A stretch of DNA of 64,000 bases from an uncultured Acidobacteriota bacterium. Its GTDB lineage: Bacteria; Acidobacteriota; UBA6911; RPQK01; JAJDTT01. The stretch spans positions 1 through 64,000 of the forward strand of contig CATOST010000009.1 of the NCBI GenBank assembly GCA_951812665.1, read 5' to 3'. The notes under the pieces were generated by a model that was not told where the DNA came from, did no database searches, and saw only the letters and a list, made by a program, of their open reading frames with translations. The first letter of the stretch is position 1, and every line of letters starts with the position of its first letter. Shown here piece by piece: positions 25,956-35,039 of this stretch. Made by a program: the position numbers and the translations under genes.

Positions 25956-25997
25956 GGGCCCCGCGCCTGACCTCAGGCCGGGGCCCTTCGCATTTTT
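25956..25997 (+). terminator. Rho-independent terminator
   Basis: A long GC stem, GGGCCCCG (25956-25963) pairing with CGGGGCCC (25979-25986) and extended inside by GCCTGA/TCAGGC, is followed closely by TTTTT at 25993-25997. It would end transcription of the candidate RNA and/or the radical SAM gene. Confidence 0.7.
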
Positions 25998-26139
25998 GCG
26001 CTCCGGGAGCGGGGACAGTCTTGTCCCCGTCTTCAACACCGACCCGTAGTCTCCGATTGGAGAGCAGCCGCTTCGAGACACCTTTCTCTGCCAGGATTTC
26101 GCCCGTAGCGGGCCGGTGGGGGAGCTTTCCGCTTGTCCC

Positions 26140-26892
26140 TCAGTAGGTCGCCCGCCCCCCTGAGATATCGAACACACCACCGGTGCTGAACGAGCAGTCT
26201 TCGGAAGAGAGCCACGCCACCAGCGCCGCTACCTCTTCGGTCTTACCGAAACGGTCCATGGGAATCTTCGACCGCATGTAGTCGATGTGCTGCTGGGTCA
26301 ACTCTTTCAGCATGTCGGTCTCGATCACGGCCGGTGTGACGCAATTGACCAGAATTCCGCTGGTGGCCAGTTCCTTGCCCAAGGCCTTGGTCAGACCGAT
26401 GACGCCGGCCTTGGCCGAGCTGTAGTGGGAGGCGTTGGGATTCCCCTCCTTGCCGGCGATGGAGGCGATGCTCACGATGCGGCCCCAACCCTGTTCCAAC
26501 ATCATGGGGACCACTGATCGGCAGCAATGGTAGACGCCGAACAGGTCGACCTCGACAACCCGATGCCACTCCTCCGGAGTGTACTCCCACAGGCGCTTCG
26601 CGGCGCCGGCGATGCCGGCGTTGTTCACCAGGATATCGATGGACCCCATATCGGCCCGGGTGTTTTCGGCGGCGGCATCGACCTGATCCGCCCGGGTCAG
26701 CTCGACCGCATGAAAACTGCATGTTCCCGCTTCGCTGAGTCGCTCTGCGGCTGCTGCCGCCGTCTCCTCATTGACGTCCCAAATGCAGCAGGCCGCTCCC
26801 GAATCCAAGATGCGACGGGCAATGGCATAGCCGATGCCCCGAGCTCCACCGGTGACGACCGCGTTCTTTCCTGTCAGATCGATCCTGTTCAT
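26140..26892 (-). CDS. Short-chain dehydrogenase/reductase (FabG-like)
   Basis: The 250-residue product has a nucleotide-binding TGGARGIG (14-21), NNAG (ILVNNAGIAG), catalytic serine (SIASIAG), YxxxK (HYSSAKAG) and a C-terminal LSSEDCSFSTGGVFDISGG, all classical SDR marks. It would reduce or oxidise a small carbonyl or alcohol substrate with NAD(P)(H). The FabG-like resemblance does not by itself mean a role in fatty acid synthesis, since no fab genes are nearby. It is divergent from the nitrilase gene across a GA-rich tract. Confidence 0.92.
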   Translation of the reverse strand: MNRIDLTGKNAVVTGGARGIGYAIARRILDSGAACCIWDVNEETAAAAAERLSEAGTCSFHAVELTRADQVDAAAENTRADMGSIDILVNNAGIAGAAKRLWEYTPEEWHRVVEVDLFGVYHCCRSVVPMMLEQGWGRIVSIASIAGKEGNPNASHYSSAKAGVIGLTKALGKELATSGILVNCVTPAVIETDMLKELTQQHIDYMRSKIPMDRFGKTEEVAALVAWLSSEDCSFSTGGVFDISGGRATY

Positions 26893-26920
26893 GTTGGTCC
26901 TCCCGTTTTCAGAATAAACC

Positions 26921-26967
26921 GTTCGGAGAGGAAAGAGAAAAGAGAAAAGAGGAAAGAGAGGAGAGAA
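26921..26967. repeat. Purine-rich simple tract
   Basis: About 47 bases are almost entirely G and A (GAGGAAAGAGAAAAG-type units) in the divergent region between the SDR and nitrilase genes. A low-complexity tract in a divergent promoter region may affect length-dependent expression. Confidence 0.6.
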
Positions 26968-27001
26968 GTGGTAGGATTCCGGAAAGGCGGGAGAGACGGT
27001 T

Positions 27002-27862
27002 ATGGCATCAATCAGGATTGGGTTGGCTCAGGCCAGGCAGGTGGATGACCTTCAAATCAATGCCCGGACCGTCTTTCGGTTCATGGAGGAGGCCGCGGCT
27101 CAGGGCGTGCAGATCCTTTGCTTTCCCGAGACCCACACCGTCGGCTACCGCGTCGACGTGGTGCCGCCCCCACCAGAGCGGCCGGTGCCGGTGGACCACC
27201 TTTCCCGACTCCATCGGCGGGTGGCCGAGCGCTGCGGAGAGTTGGGAATGGCCTGCATCCTGGGGACCGAGATTCCCAACCCGGAGGATCCGGTCCTGGG
27301 GAAACCCTACAACTCGGCTCTGGTCGTCTCGGAAAAAGGATGGATCCTGGGATCCCACCACAAGGCCCGGCTGACTCCCTTGGACGCCACCGCCTATACT
27401 TCGGGGACCCGGTTCGAGACCTACGAGCTGTGGGGAATCCGGGTGGGGGTGGTTATCTGCTTTGAGGGATTCCGCTTTCCCGAATCGACCCGAGAGTGTG
27501 TTTCCCAAGGAGCCCAGCTGATCTTTCACCCTCAGAACAACACCACTCGTCCGGCTGCGTGGAAGCTCCCGGTTCACCGTTCCTTGATCTTGGCCCGAGC
27601 GGCCGAGAACACGGTCTGGGTCGCTTCCTGCAACTGCTGTTACGAGACACATCAGAACAGCACCAGCCTGGTGGTGGCACCGGACGGCCGGGTCGTGGGA
27701 GAAACCGGATTGGGAGAAGAGGTGCTCCTGGTTCGGGACGTCGATCCGGAACAGGCTACGCGGGCCATGTTCCTCTACGACCTGGAAGGTTGTGCACCGG
27801 TCCTGTTCGGGGATCAAGTCCGGCGGGAGGAATTCGCCCACGTTCTGGAACCGGCCGGTTAG
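27002..27862 (+). CDS. Carbon-nitrogen hydrolase (nitrilase superfamily)
   Basis: The 286-residue product has the E-K-C triad in its expected contexts: E43 (LCFPETHT), K121 (HHKARL) and C153 (VVICFEGFRFPE). The full alpha-beta-beta-alpha domain is present with no extra domain. Members cleave amides, carbamoyl groups or nitriles; the substrate is not predictable, though this short stand-alone form suits an omega-amidase or carbamoylase better than NAD synthetase. The start directly follows a GGGAGA site. Confidence 0.92.
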   Translation: MASIRIGLAQARQVDDLQINARTVFRFMEEAAAQGVQILCFPETHTVGYRVDVVPPPPERPVPVDHLSRLHRRVAERCGELGMACILGTEIPNPEDPVLGKPYNSALVVSEKGWILGSHHKARLTPLDATAYTSGTRFETYELWGIRVGVVICFEGFRFPESTRECVSQGAQLIFHPQNNTTRPAAWKLPVHRSLILARAAENTVWVASCNCCYETHQNSTSLVVAPDGRVVGETGLGEEVLLVRDVDPEQATRAMFLYDLEGCAPVLFGDQVRREEFAHVLEPAG

Positions 27863-27928
27863 AACAATATCGATTCCTTCGAATTCCGGCTGATTACGAT
27901 CAGACAGCCGGTTTCAGGAGTGCCTCCG

Positions 27929-28207
27929 ATGGATGTCGAGCCGATCATGGACATCTTGGGTTTCATCCTGGGAAGCTCGTTTGTTCTGATTCTGGGCTTG
28001 CTGGTCGTGCTGGCGCTGATCTGGTGCCTGGTTCCCTTCGCGATTTTCGGAATCAAGCCGCGCCTGGACTCGTTGGTCCGGGCGGTCCGGGAGCAAACCC
28101 GGGTGCAGCAGGAACTGGTCCGGGAGCTGCGATCCTGGCGGAATCGAACCGCCGAGAGGACGCCGCCGGCCCGGCAGGCCGAGCCGGAACAACCGGAAAC
28201 TTCCTGA
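27929..28207 (+). CDS. Small single-pass membrane protein with coiled coil
   Basis: The 92-residue product starts at the ATG at 27929, eight bases after AGGAG; a GTG nine bases earlier is also open. It has one membrane helix (about 9-38, ILGFILGSSFVLILGLLVV) and a heptad-like segment (about 45-72, LDSLVRAVREQTRVQQELVREL), then a proline-rich tail. Proteins of this form are common near envelope genes and lack an assigned role. Confidence 0.7.
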   Translation: MDVEPIMDILGFILGSSFVLILGLLVVLALIWCLVPFAIFGIKPRLDSLVRAVREQTRVQQELVRELRSWRNRTAERTPPARQAEPEQPETS

Positions 28208-28379
28208 TCGGTAGCAGTCCGTGGTGAAAGTCCCGCGAGCACCGAGACCGTTCCTGCGCCCGCCGGACAAGGCGCGATTCGGGAGCATACCGGGAGTATG
28301 TGAGCCGATAGCAACGCAGTCCGCCGGGATGCAGGTACGGTCGGATGCCGTGGCGACTTTTGCCACGGGCTGGTAGAGG

Positions 28380-29177
28380 TCAGTCCAGCAGCCGACGCAT
28401 CCAGTGGGCCACCGAATCTTCCTGCAGGGGAGTCACCGACGCCGAGATCCCATCCTTGACCTGTTCCGGAGTCGTGTATCCCCAAGTGGCGTGGTAACAG
28501 CCGACTCCCAGCTCCGACGCCGATTGCAGGTGGGAGACCTGGTCATCGACGAAGTGGATGTGGGAGTAGGGTGTTCCGGTCAGGTCATGCAGATGGGCCA
28601 GGTGCCCGTTCTTGCCACGGGCGCGGCGGACCCGGTCGTACCCGTAGACCTGGTCCGTGGCGAGATCGATCTTCCGATAATGGAGGATCTTGACGGCTGC
28701 ATCGCTGGGCTTGGAGGTGGTGACGTAGATCCGGTCGAAGCGGCTCCGGCAGGACCTCAGCCCTGCTTCCACGCCGGCGTAGAGCGGGTTCATGTCCATC
28801 CATGACGCCTCGTCCCGTTGGCGCAGTGATCTCCGGTGTTCCTGGAACACCTCCTCCAACGCCCGGGGATTGGAGACTCCCATGGAGGCGCAGAGATCCG
28901 GCAGCAGTTCCTGGGAGCGCCGGTCGAAGTCCCGCTGCCGGGAGACCCTCTCCTGACCCAGGATGAGATTCAGGATGACGATGTAGTCCTTCCCGTCCCG
29001 GACGAAGGGACGCATTCGGAGGAACGGGCCCCGCACATTCTGGGAAATCTCCCTCAAGTTGGAGGCGGGCTGGAATCCCGCGACAGGTCCGTAGCACGCG
29101 TATGCCGTGTAGAGGCATTCCCGGGCGCTGTCGCAGATCACGCCGTCAAAATCCAGGGCCAGGATGTTCTCTGCCAA
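28380..29177 (-). CDS. HAD-superfamily hydrolase
   Basis: The product has 265 residues if started at the TTG at 29177, which follows GGAG and AAGGA; no ATG is better placed. Motif I DFDGV carries the two aspartates (D9, D11), motif II is YVTTSKPS, and motif IV is IHFVDDQ. A helical cap lies between motifs I and II (about 20-150). It is a predicted phosphatase or phosphohydrolase. It is divergent from the polysaccharide export genes, so a sugar-phosphate substrate is possible but unproven. Confidence 0.85.
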   Translation of the reverse strand: MAENILALDFDGVICDSARECLYTAYACYGPVAGFQPASNLREISQNVRGPFLRMRPFVRDGKDYIVILNLILGQERVSRQRDFDRRSQELLPDLCASMGVSNPRALEEVFQEHRRSLRQRDEASWMDMNPLYAGVEAGLRSCRSRFDRIYVTTSKPSDAAVKILHYRKIDLATDQVYGYDRVRRARGKNGHLAHLHDLTGTPYSHIHFVDDQVSHLQSASELGVGCYHATWGYTTPEQVKDGISASVTPLQEDSVAHWMRRLLD

Positions 29178-29375
29178 GATCCTTACTCCGCTGAACGTTG
29201 ATCCGAACCGGCCTGCCCGAACCGCGATCGCTGCCGATGATACCAAAGCGGCCACGGTTTTCGAGTGTCGCCGACTCGGTACTTGGTGGGACTTTCGCCA
29301 CGGACTGTTAACATACGGTCCGGAAGGAAACCCGGACACGCCAGCCGCAACGAGGTCAACTCCCAAGTGAAGGTC

Positions 29376-30182
29376 ATGGTACCGTTCCAGATCCTGTCCA
29401 GCTTCCTCATCCAACTCGTGGTGCGGAGGCACCTGATCTGGACCTTCGTGAGGCGGGACCTGAGGAGCCGTTACGTGGGCTCGGTCATGGGACTCTGCTG
29501 GTCGGTGCTCCATCCCCTGGTGCTGTTGGCGGCCTACACCTTCGTCTTTCAGTTCATCTTCCGGGTCCGGCCCCGCCTGGCGGGGACCGACAGCTTCGCC
29601 GTCTTCCTCTTCTGTGGACTCCTGCCCTGGCTCTACTTCCAGGACACGTTGCAGCGTTCCTGCACCTCGGTCGTGGAGCAGAGGAATCTTATTCAAAAGA
29701 CTCTCTTCCCCTCGGAAGTCCTGCCCCTGACGCTGGCCGCCTCCAACCTGGTGACGCATCTGTTCGGGCTGGCCGTGCTCCTGTCGGTACTCCTCTATCT
29801 CGAACTGTTGACTTGGACCGCCTTGTTGTTGCCGGCATGGTTCTTCTGGCTGCTGCTGCTGGCGCTGGGCCTGGGCTGGCTGTTGGCGGCCCTGCAGGTC
29901 TTCCTGAGGGATACGGCGCAGGTGCTTTCGGTGCTGCTGGTCTTCTGGTTCTGGTTCACTCCCATCTTCTACCAGGTGGAGATGGTGCCGCCCCGGTTCC
30001 AGCCCTGGCTGCGGCTGAACCCGCTGACCCACGTCGTGGAGGGTTACCGCCTGCTGCTGCTGGAGGGACGGATCCCGGCGCCCGAGTCATGGCTGGTGCT
30101 GGCCGGCCTTTCGCTGGCGACTTTCTTCCTGGGTGGCCTGGCCTTCAGAGGGATGAAGCGGGAGTTCGCCGATGCCCTCTGA
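29376..30182 (+). CDS. ABC-2 type polysaccharide export permease (Wzm-like)
   Basis: The product has 268 residues from the ATG at 29376; the frame is open upstream to 29265, but that part is not family-like. The N-terminus has the LIWTFVRRDLRSRYVGSVMGLCW motif of TagG/Wzm permeases. Six membrane helices follow, with GLLPWLYFQDTL and LIQKTLFPSEVLPL in the usual places and LNPLTHVVEGYRLLLL near the end. It would form the channel for export of a lipid-linked glycan. The 3' end overlaps the ATPase gene by 11 bases. Confidence 0.92.
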   Translation: MVPFQILSSFLIQLVVRRHLIWTFVRRDLRSRYVGSVMGLCWSVLHPLVLLAAYTFVFQFIFRVRPRLAGTDSFAVFLFCGLLPWLYFQDTLQRSCTSVVEQRNLIQKTLFPSEVLPLTLAASNLVTHLFGLAVLLSVLLYLELLTWTALLLPAWFFWLLLLALGLGWLLAALQVFLRDTAQVLSVLLVFWFWFTPIFYQVEMVPPRFQPWLRLNPLTHVVEGYRLLLLEGRIPAPESWLVLAGLSLATFFLGGLAFRGMKREFADAL

Positions 30183-31473
30183 GTTGCCGCCGGTGGTGAG
30201 CCTGAGGCAGGTCTCCAAGAAATACCGGATCTACCAACGTCCGAGCCACAAGTTCCTGGAACTGTTTCTGGGGGAGAGAAAACGCCTGCACCGGGAGTTC
30301 TGGGCCCTGCGGGAGATTGATCTGGAAGTGACTGCCGGGACGACGCTGGGCATCGTGGGCCGGAACGGATCGGGCAAGAGCACCCTGCTGCAGTTGCTGG
30401 CCGGAATCCATCGGCAGACCAGAGGTGACTCGTTTGTCCGGGGGACGGTCTCGGCCCTGCTGGAGCTGGGTTCCGGGTTCAATCCCGAGTTCACGGGCCG
30501 GGAGAACATGCTCATGACCGGCGCCGTCATGGGGTTCACGAAGCCGCAGATGGAGGAACGCCAGGACGACATTCTGGAGTTCGCCCGGATCGGCGAATTC
30601 GTGGACCAGCCGGTCAAGGTCTATTCCACCGGAATGTTCATGAGGCTTGCCTTCTCCGTGGCAGTCCACGTGGAACCGGACATTCTGTTGGTGGACGAGG
30701 CCCTGGCGGTCGGCGACCTTATCTTCCAGCACCGGTGCATTCAGCGGATCCGTCATCTGCGCAGCCGGGGCAAGACCATTCTCTTCGTCAGCCACGATTT
30801 GCAGGCGGTCACCCAGTTCTGCGACCGGGCCATCCTGTTGGAGCGGGGGAGAATTCTGGAGGACGGCTCGCCGGAACGGGTGGTCCAGCGGTATCAGTCC
30901 CTGGTCGCGGCGAGACAAGCGGGGCAGGAGGGAGAGAGGCTCCAATGGAGCGGCGCCGGGGAGGATGATCGACTCCGGATTGTCCGTACCGTGCCTCACG
31001 TGCACAACCGCTACGGTGACGGGGGCGCCAGCATCATGGGGGTCCTGATCCACTCTCCCGACGGACGGGTCCTGAATCAGGCGCAGATCGGGGAAGAGGT
31101 CCACCTGCTGATCTCGGTGCGGATCCTGAAGGATCTGGAGAACCCCATCATCGGCTTCACGGTTCGGGACCGCATGGGCGTGGAGATCACTTCGTCCAAC
31201 ACCTCCTACGCCGGTCTGGACCTGCCGCCGGCGCGAACGGGAGAGGTGCTGACGGTGGGCTTCCGGTTTCGAATCCCCGAGTTGCGGCCGGGCAGCTATT
31301 CCATTTCCACCGCCGTCGCCCGGGGAAACATCTGGGAACACACCATCGAGGACTGGATCGACAACGCCTACATCCTGGATTTGACCAGTCCGGACCTGGT
31401 CTACGGGATGATGCGCTGGGCGGTCACGCCCCGATTCCGCCGCTTCCGGGATGGCGACCGCCCGCAGGTCTGA
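30172..31473 (+). CDS. Polysaccharide export ABC ATPase with C-terminal ligand domain (Wzt-like)
   Basis: The 433-residue product has Walker A GRNGSGKST (63-71), a YSTGMFMRLAFSVA signature, Walker B DILLVDEALAVGD, and the H-loop FVSHD. Residues about 265-430 form the Wzt C-terminal beta-sandwich (GEEVHLLISVRI, NPIIGFTVRDRMG). In O-antigen exporters that domain recognises the modified end of the chain, which suggests that a terminally capped polysaccharide is exported. It pairs with the preceding permease. Confidence 0.93.
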   Translation: MPSELPPVVSLRQVSKKYRIYQRPSHKFLELFLGERKRLHREFWALREIDLEVTAGTTLGIVGRNGSGKSTLLQLLAGIHRQTRGDSFVRGTVSALLELGSGFNPEFTGRENMLMTGAVMGFTKPQMEERQDDILEFARIGEFVDQPVKVYSTGMFMRLAFSVAVHVEPDILLVDEALAVGDLIFQHRCIQRIRHLRSRGKTILFVSHDLQAVTQFCDRAILLERGRILEDGSPERVVQRYQSLVAARQAGQEGERLQWSGAGEDDRLRIVRTVPHVHNRYGDGGASIMGVLIHSPDGRVLNQAQIGEEVHLLISVRILKDLENPIIGFTVRDRMGVEITSSNTSYAGLDLPPARTGEVLTVGFRFRIPELRPGSYSISTAVARGNIWEHTIEDWIDNAYILDLTSPDLVYGMMRWAVTPRFRRFRDGDRPQV

Positions 31474-31482
31474 TGATTTTCC

Positions 31483-32340
31483 ATGGACACCGCCTTGGAT
31501 CTGAGCGCCGTCATCGTCAACTGGAACAGCGGTTCCTGCCTGGAGCAGCTGCTGGAGTCGATGGAACCGCTGGGGAAGGGATGGGCCCAGGTCGTGGTGG
31601 TCGACAACGCGTCGCAGGACGGAAGCGCCGGTCCGGCCCGGGGAAGGCACGGGGTCGAACTGGTGGAGGCCGGGGAGAATCTGGGCTTCGCCGGCGCGGC
31701 CAACCGGGGAATCGCTCGGGTCTCGACGCCCTGGGTCCTGCTGTTGAACCCCGACGTCACCCTGCATCCCGAGTCGGTGGAAACCCTCTGTCACGAAGTC
31801 GAGGAAAGGCCGCGTTGCGGGATCGCCACCGGGACTCTTCTCTCCCGCTCCTCGAGGACCCCCCAGATTCGTCCGCTTCCGGGTCCGTGGAGTCTGCTCC
31901 GGGACGCCGTCTTCGTGGACGAACTGCTGGCGCTCGCCGGTTTGAACCGTAGTGCCGATCCCCCGGGGGAAGCTTCCTCCAGGCAAGCGGTGAAAGTGGA
32001 GCAGCCGGCGGCCGCATTCTGGATGCTGAGGCGCCGGGCGTGGGAAGCCCTCGGCGGTTTTGACCGCCGGTTCCATCCGGCCTGGTTCGAGGACGTGGAC
32101 TTCTGCCGCAGGCTTCCGGACGCCGGCTGGGAGATTCTCCATTTTCCCCAGATCCGGGTCGGGACCCACTTGGGCGGCTCTTCCCTGGATCGTCTGAGAT
32201 ACGCGGATTTCGTGGAGATCTACACCCGCAACATGCTCCGGTATCTGGCCAAGCACCACAAGACGGCCTATCCGCTCCTGTGGCCCCTGATTCGGCTGGG
32301 TGCCCTGGTACGGCGCAGCGTGATCAGCCGCTGGCGTTAA
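31483..32340 (+). CDS. Family 2 glycosyltransferase (rhamnosyltransferase-like)
   Basis: The 285-residue product begins with LSAVIVNWNSGSCLEQLL and has VVVVDNASQDGS, GFAGAANRGI, WVLLLNPDV and FDRRFHPAWFEDVDFCRR. These are the nucleotide-sugar binding and acidic motifs of GT2 enzymes of the WbbL type. It starts nine bases after the Wzt-like gene and belongs to its operon. It would add a sugar, perhaps rhamnose, to the exported glycan. It is followed by an R-M-like gene pair that interrupts the cluster. Confidence 0.92.
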   Translation: MDTALDLSAVIVNWNSGSCLEQLLESMEPLGKGWAQVVVVDNASQDGSAGPARGRHGVELVEAGENLGFAGAANRGIARVSTPWVLLLNPDVTLHPESVETLCHEVEERPRCGIATGTLLSRSSRTPQIRPLPGPWSLLRDAVFVDELLALAGLNRSADPPGEASSRQAVKVEQPAAAFWMLRRRAWEALGGFDRRFHPAWFEDVDFCRRLPDAGWEILHFPQIRVGTHLGGSSLDRLRYADFVEIYTRNMLRYLAKHHKTAYPLLWPLIRLGALVRRSVISRWR

Positions 32341-32492
32341 GTGTTCAATCTGAGCCGAAACACTTCCGAATCGGGGAGCGCGTCAGTCAGGTGCGTGCCC
32401 AAAAGTCGGTACCAATCGGGAGTTCGACGATAGACGGGAAGGCGTGCCTGATATATCAGCCTCGTGTGAGACCATGAATGGTCGAGGTTGTC

Positions 32493-34022
32493 ATGAAACG
32501 AACGGGCAGAAGCTATTGCCGACCACTCTTCGCTGGCGACGATAAGTTCCAGAACCTAATGCCAAAAACTCAGAAGCAGAACGGTGCCTACTATACGCCC
32601 GAATCGGTCGTTGAGACACTGCTGAACTGGGTAATCCGACGCGAAGAAGATCGACTGCTGGATCCATCTTGTGGCGACGGGCGATTTATCGCCAATCATC
32701 CCAATAGTGTCGGGATCGAGTGGAATTCGGCCTCGGTCGAGGCCGCAACGTCACGGGCGCCCCGCGCTCTTATCCACGACGGCGACTTCTTTGCCTGGGC
32801 GGCCCAAACATCAGACCGCTTCGATTGTGTGGCAGGCAACCCACCATTCATCCGCTATCAGATGTTCAAGGGAGAAACTCGCGCGCGAGCCTTGACCTTG
32901 TGCCGAGTACTCGGTGCCAATTTCACTGGCCTAACCTCGTCCTGGGCCCCGTTTCTTGTCACCGCAGCTTCACTTGTGGCGCGTGGAGGCCGGATGGCCT
33001 TCGTTGTTCCCGCCGAGATCGGCCACGCACCCTATGGCGCGCCCGTGATCGAATATCTCGTCGAGCGTTTTTCCGTCGTCCATGTCGTTGCGGTACGGTC
33101 GAAGCTTTTCCCGACGCTGTCTGAAGATTGTTGGCTTCTGTACGCTGGTGGCTGTGGCGGACAAAGCACCGAAATTCGTTTCACAGCCCTTGAACGCTTC
33201 GGCGCAATGAAGGTCCCACCGCGCCAATATGAGGCCGTGTCTGTCACAGATTGGCGCACAAGTTGGGGGTGCCGATTGCGGCCGTTCATCATGTCCCGCC
33301 CAGCACGAAATCTTTACCGTGAAGCTGCGGTAGATCGAGACTCAACGAGGCTGGGAGACTCGGGTCGAATTGGAACTGGCTACGTCACCGGTGCCAATGA
33401 CTTCTTCCATCTCCGTCCGTCCGAAGCCGAAAGATCGGGTATATCGGATACATTGCTCCATCCAACTGTTCGCAACAGCCGTGTGTTGAGGTCACGCCGG
33501 GTGGATGCGGCGACGGTCGAGCGGTGGCGGCGCGCAGACGCCCCCATGTGGTTGCTCCACTTGTCGAGGGATATGAAGTTGCCGGATACGATCCGGCATT
33601 ACCTGGACAGCGCCGCCGGTAGAGCCGCGCGCCAATCTTACAAATGTCGGATCCGTAGTCCCTGGTACGTCGTGCCGGGCGTGTGGATTCCTGATTTCTT
33701 TCTCAGCTATATGTCGGGAGTCCAGCCGAGTTTGGCCCGCAATGATGCGAACTGCACCTGCACGAATACGGTGCACGGCATTCAGCTCAAACCCGGTGTG
33801 ACCGGTCATCAGATAGAGGCGCTATGGAATAGTGCATTCGTCCAGTTGAGTTGCGAACTTGAAGGGCACCCGCTCGGAGGGGGAATGCTGAAGCTGGAGC
33901 CGAGAGAAGCGGCGCGAATTGTCCTGCCCGCTCCGTCTTGCTTGGCGCGCTTGGATGAACAAATCGTGAATGAAGCTCTCGCAACGATGCGCTCCTGGAG
34001 ACACTACAGCCGTGGCAGATAA
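32493..34022 (+). CDS. Type II/IIG-like adenine-N6 DNA methyltransferase
   Basis: The ATG at 32493 follows GAGG by five bases and gives 509 residues; starts at 32478 and 32559 are also possible. The order of motifs is GAYYTPESVV (motif X-like), LLDPSCGDGRF (motif I, SAM binding), and NPPFIRY (motif IV, the amino-adenine catalytic NPPF). A long C-terminal region (about 230-500), including CTCTNTVHGIQLKPG, fits a target-recognition domain. It would methylate adenine in a specific site. The next gene overlaps it and may be the cognate endonuclease. The pair interrupts a polysaccharide cluster, and its codon use looks less GC-biased than the flanking genes. Confidence 0.85.
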   Translation: MKRTGRSYCRPLFAGDDKFQNLMPKTQKQNGAYYTPESVVETLLNWVIRREEDRLLDPSCGDGRFIANHPNSVGIEWNSASVEAATSRAPRALIHDGDFFAWAAQTSDRFDCVAGNPPFIRYQMFKGETRARALTLCRVLGANFTGLTSSWAPFLVTAASLVARGGRMAFVVPAEIGHAPYGAPVIEYLVERFSVVHVVAVRSKLFPTLSEDCWLLYAGGCGGQSTEIRFTALERFGAMKVPPRQYEAVSVTDWRTSWGCRLRPFIMSRPARNLYREAAVDRDSTRLGDSGRIGTGYVTGANDFFHLRPSEAERSGISDTLLHPTVRNSRVLRSRRVDAATVERWRRADAPMWLLHLSRDMKLPDTIRHYLDSAAGRAARQSYKCRIRSPWYVVPGVWIPDFFLSYMSGVQPSLARNDANCTCTNTVHGIQLKPGVTGHQIEALWNSAFVQLSCELEGHPLGGGMLKLEPREAARIVLPAPSCLARLDEQIVNEALATMRSWRHYSRGR

Positions 34023-34953
34023 CCAGAGAGCTGGCGCGTTTTTCGGCAGCATTTGTACGTGGATTTCACGCGGGGAGGCGTTAAGGCATTTTGCGACCTT
34101 TAGCGGTAAGACCCAATCACAGCATCACATCAAGCCATTGCACTGGTATGTTGCCTGCCGCCTGGTGCTGGAGGGTGGCTTCAGACCAGAAGAGATTACT
34201 CCACGACCACCGTTCAAAATCCGCAAGACTAAGGGTGGGTTCGAGATAAGCCATAACCGTGATGCGGGAAAGGGTGGCGAGCGTACGATTCTTGGTGGGC
34301 TCAAGACCAAGAACGTGGATGTCGTTGTCACCAAGAATGGGATTGGTCCGGTGATGGCCGTTTCATGCAAGGGAGCGATTGGTGCCTATCGAAACCTCAC
34401 CAACCGTATGGAAGAAGCCGTCGGCGATTGCACGAATCTGCACATAACCTATCCGGCCATGGTTTTCGGTTACATGTTCGTGATGCGTGCCAACCAGGGG
34501 ATTGGTGAATCGGTCGAATTGGAGCCCTCAGAAACGACGCCGGGACGCGTTCTCCAGCCCAATGATATAGCCATCGCTCCTGACGGCCACCCTGTTCCTT
34601 CGATTGTTCGATTTCATGCGGCCCTAAGGGAATTGACGGAACGGCGCGGTATTCGGAACGACGTCAGTCGCTACGAGGCCGTGGCTCTAGGTCTGGTTGA
34701 GTCCAACCGGAGACGGCCCGGGGATGTGCTGGAGGAATTTCCACCCAGCGACAGCCCGCTACGACTCGAGCGTTTCTTTGAAGCATTGTTTCGGCACTAC
34801 GATGAACGATACGTCTTTTCGGCACCTGATTTGAAGAGTCTCACTCGACGGATAGAGTGGTCTCCAATCTCCCCCGCGTTTACCGATGCTCGACGTGCCT
34901 CGTCGCGGTCTCCAATATTGGACTATGAACCACGGATCGGCCCGGCGGAATAA
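34012..34953 (+). CDS. Putative restriction endonuclease paired with the methyltransferase
   Basis: The product has 313 residues from the GTG at 34012, overlapping the methyltransferase stop by 11 bases with TGGAGA upstream; an ATG at 33970 would overlap by 53. A PD-(D/E)XK-like core is suggested by NVDVVVTK (D103) followed by PVMAVSCKG (K120). Serine stands in the usual acidic position of the xK motif, so the assignment is tentative. The remainder (VFGYMFVMRAN, FEALFRHYDERYVFSAPDL) has no recognised family. The tight overlap with a specific methyltransferase is the main argument for a restriction role. Confidence 0.6.
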   Translation: MADNQRAGAFFGSICTWISRGEALRHFATFSGKTQSQHHIKPLHWYVACRLVLEGGFRPEEITPRPPFKIRKTKGGFEISHNRDAGKGGERTILGGLKTKNVDVVVTKNGIGPVMAVSCKGAIGAYRNLTNRMEEAVGDCTNLHITYPAMVFGYMFVMRANQGIGESVELEPSETTPGRVLQPNDIAIAPDGHPVPSIVRFHAALRELTERRGIRNDVSRYEAVALGLVESNRRRPGDVLEEFPPSDSPLRLERFFEALFRHYDERYVFSAPDLKSLTRRIEWSPISPAFTDARRASSRSPILDYEPRIGPAE

Positions 34954-35039
34954 CCGTTCACCCGGCGTGGTCCATGCGGTGTGGAAACTGCGGTGAAATG
35001 GGGCGAGCGTAACCGGCTTCGCGAAATAGTCCCGGCGTA

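Noticed and set aside
28208..28379. Sequence resembling a group II intron or retron start (GTGGTGAAAGTCC and following)
   Set aside because: No domain V hairpin or reverse transcriptase is present. Only a CCGTGGC/GCCACGG hairpin at 28348-28368 is clear, which may simply end transcription of the converging genes.
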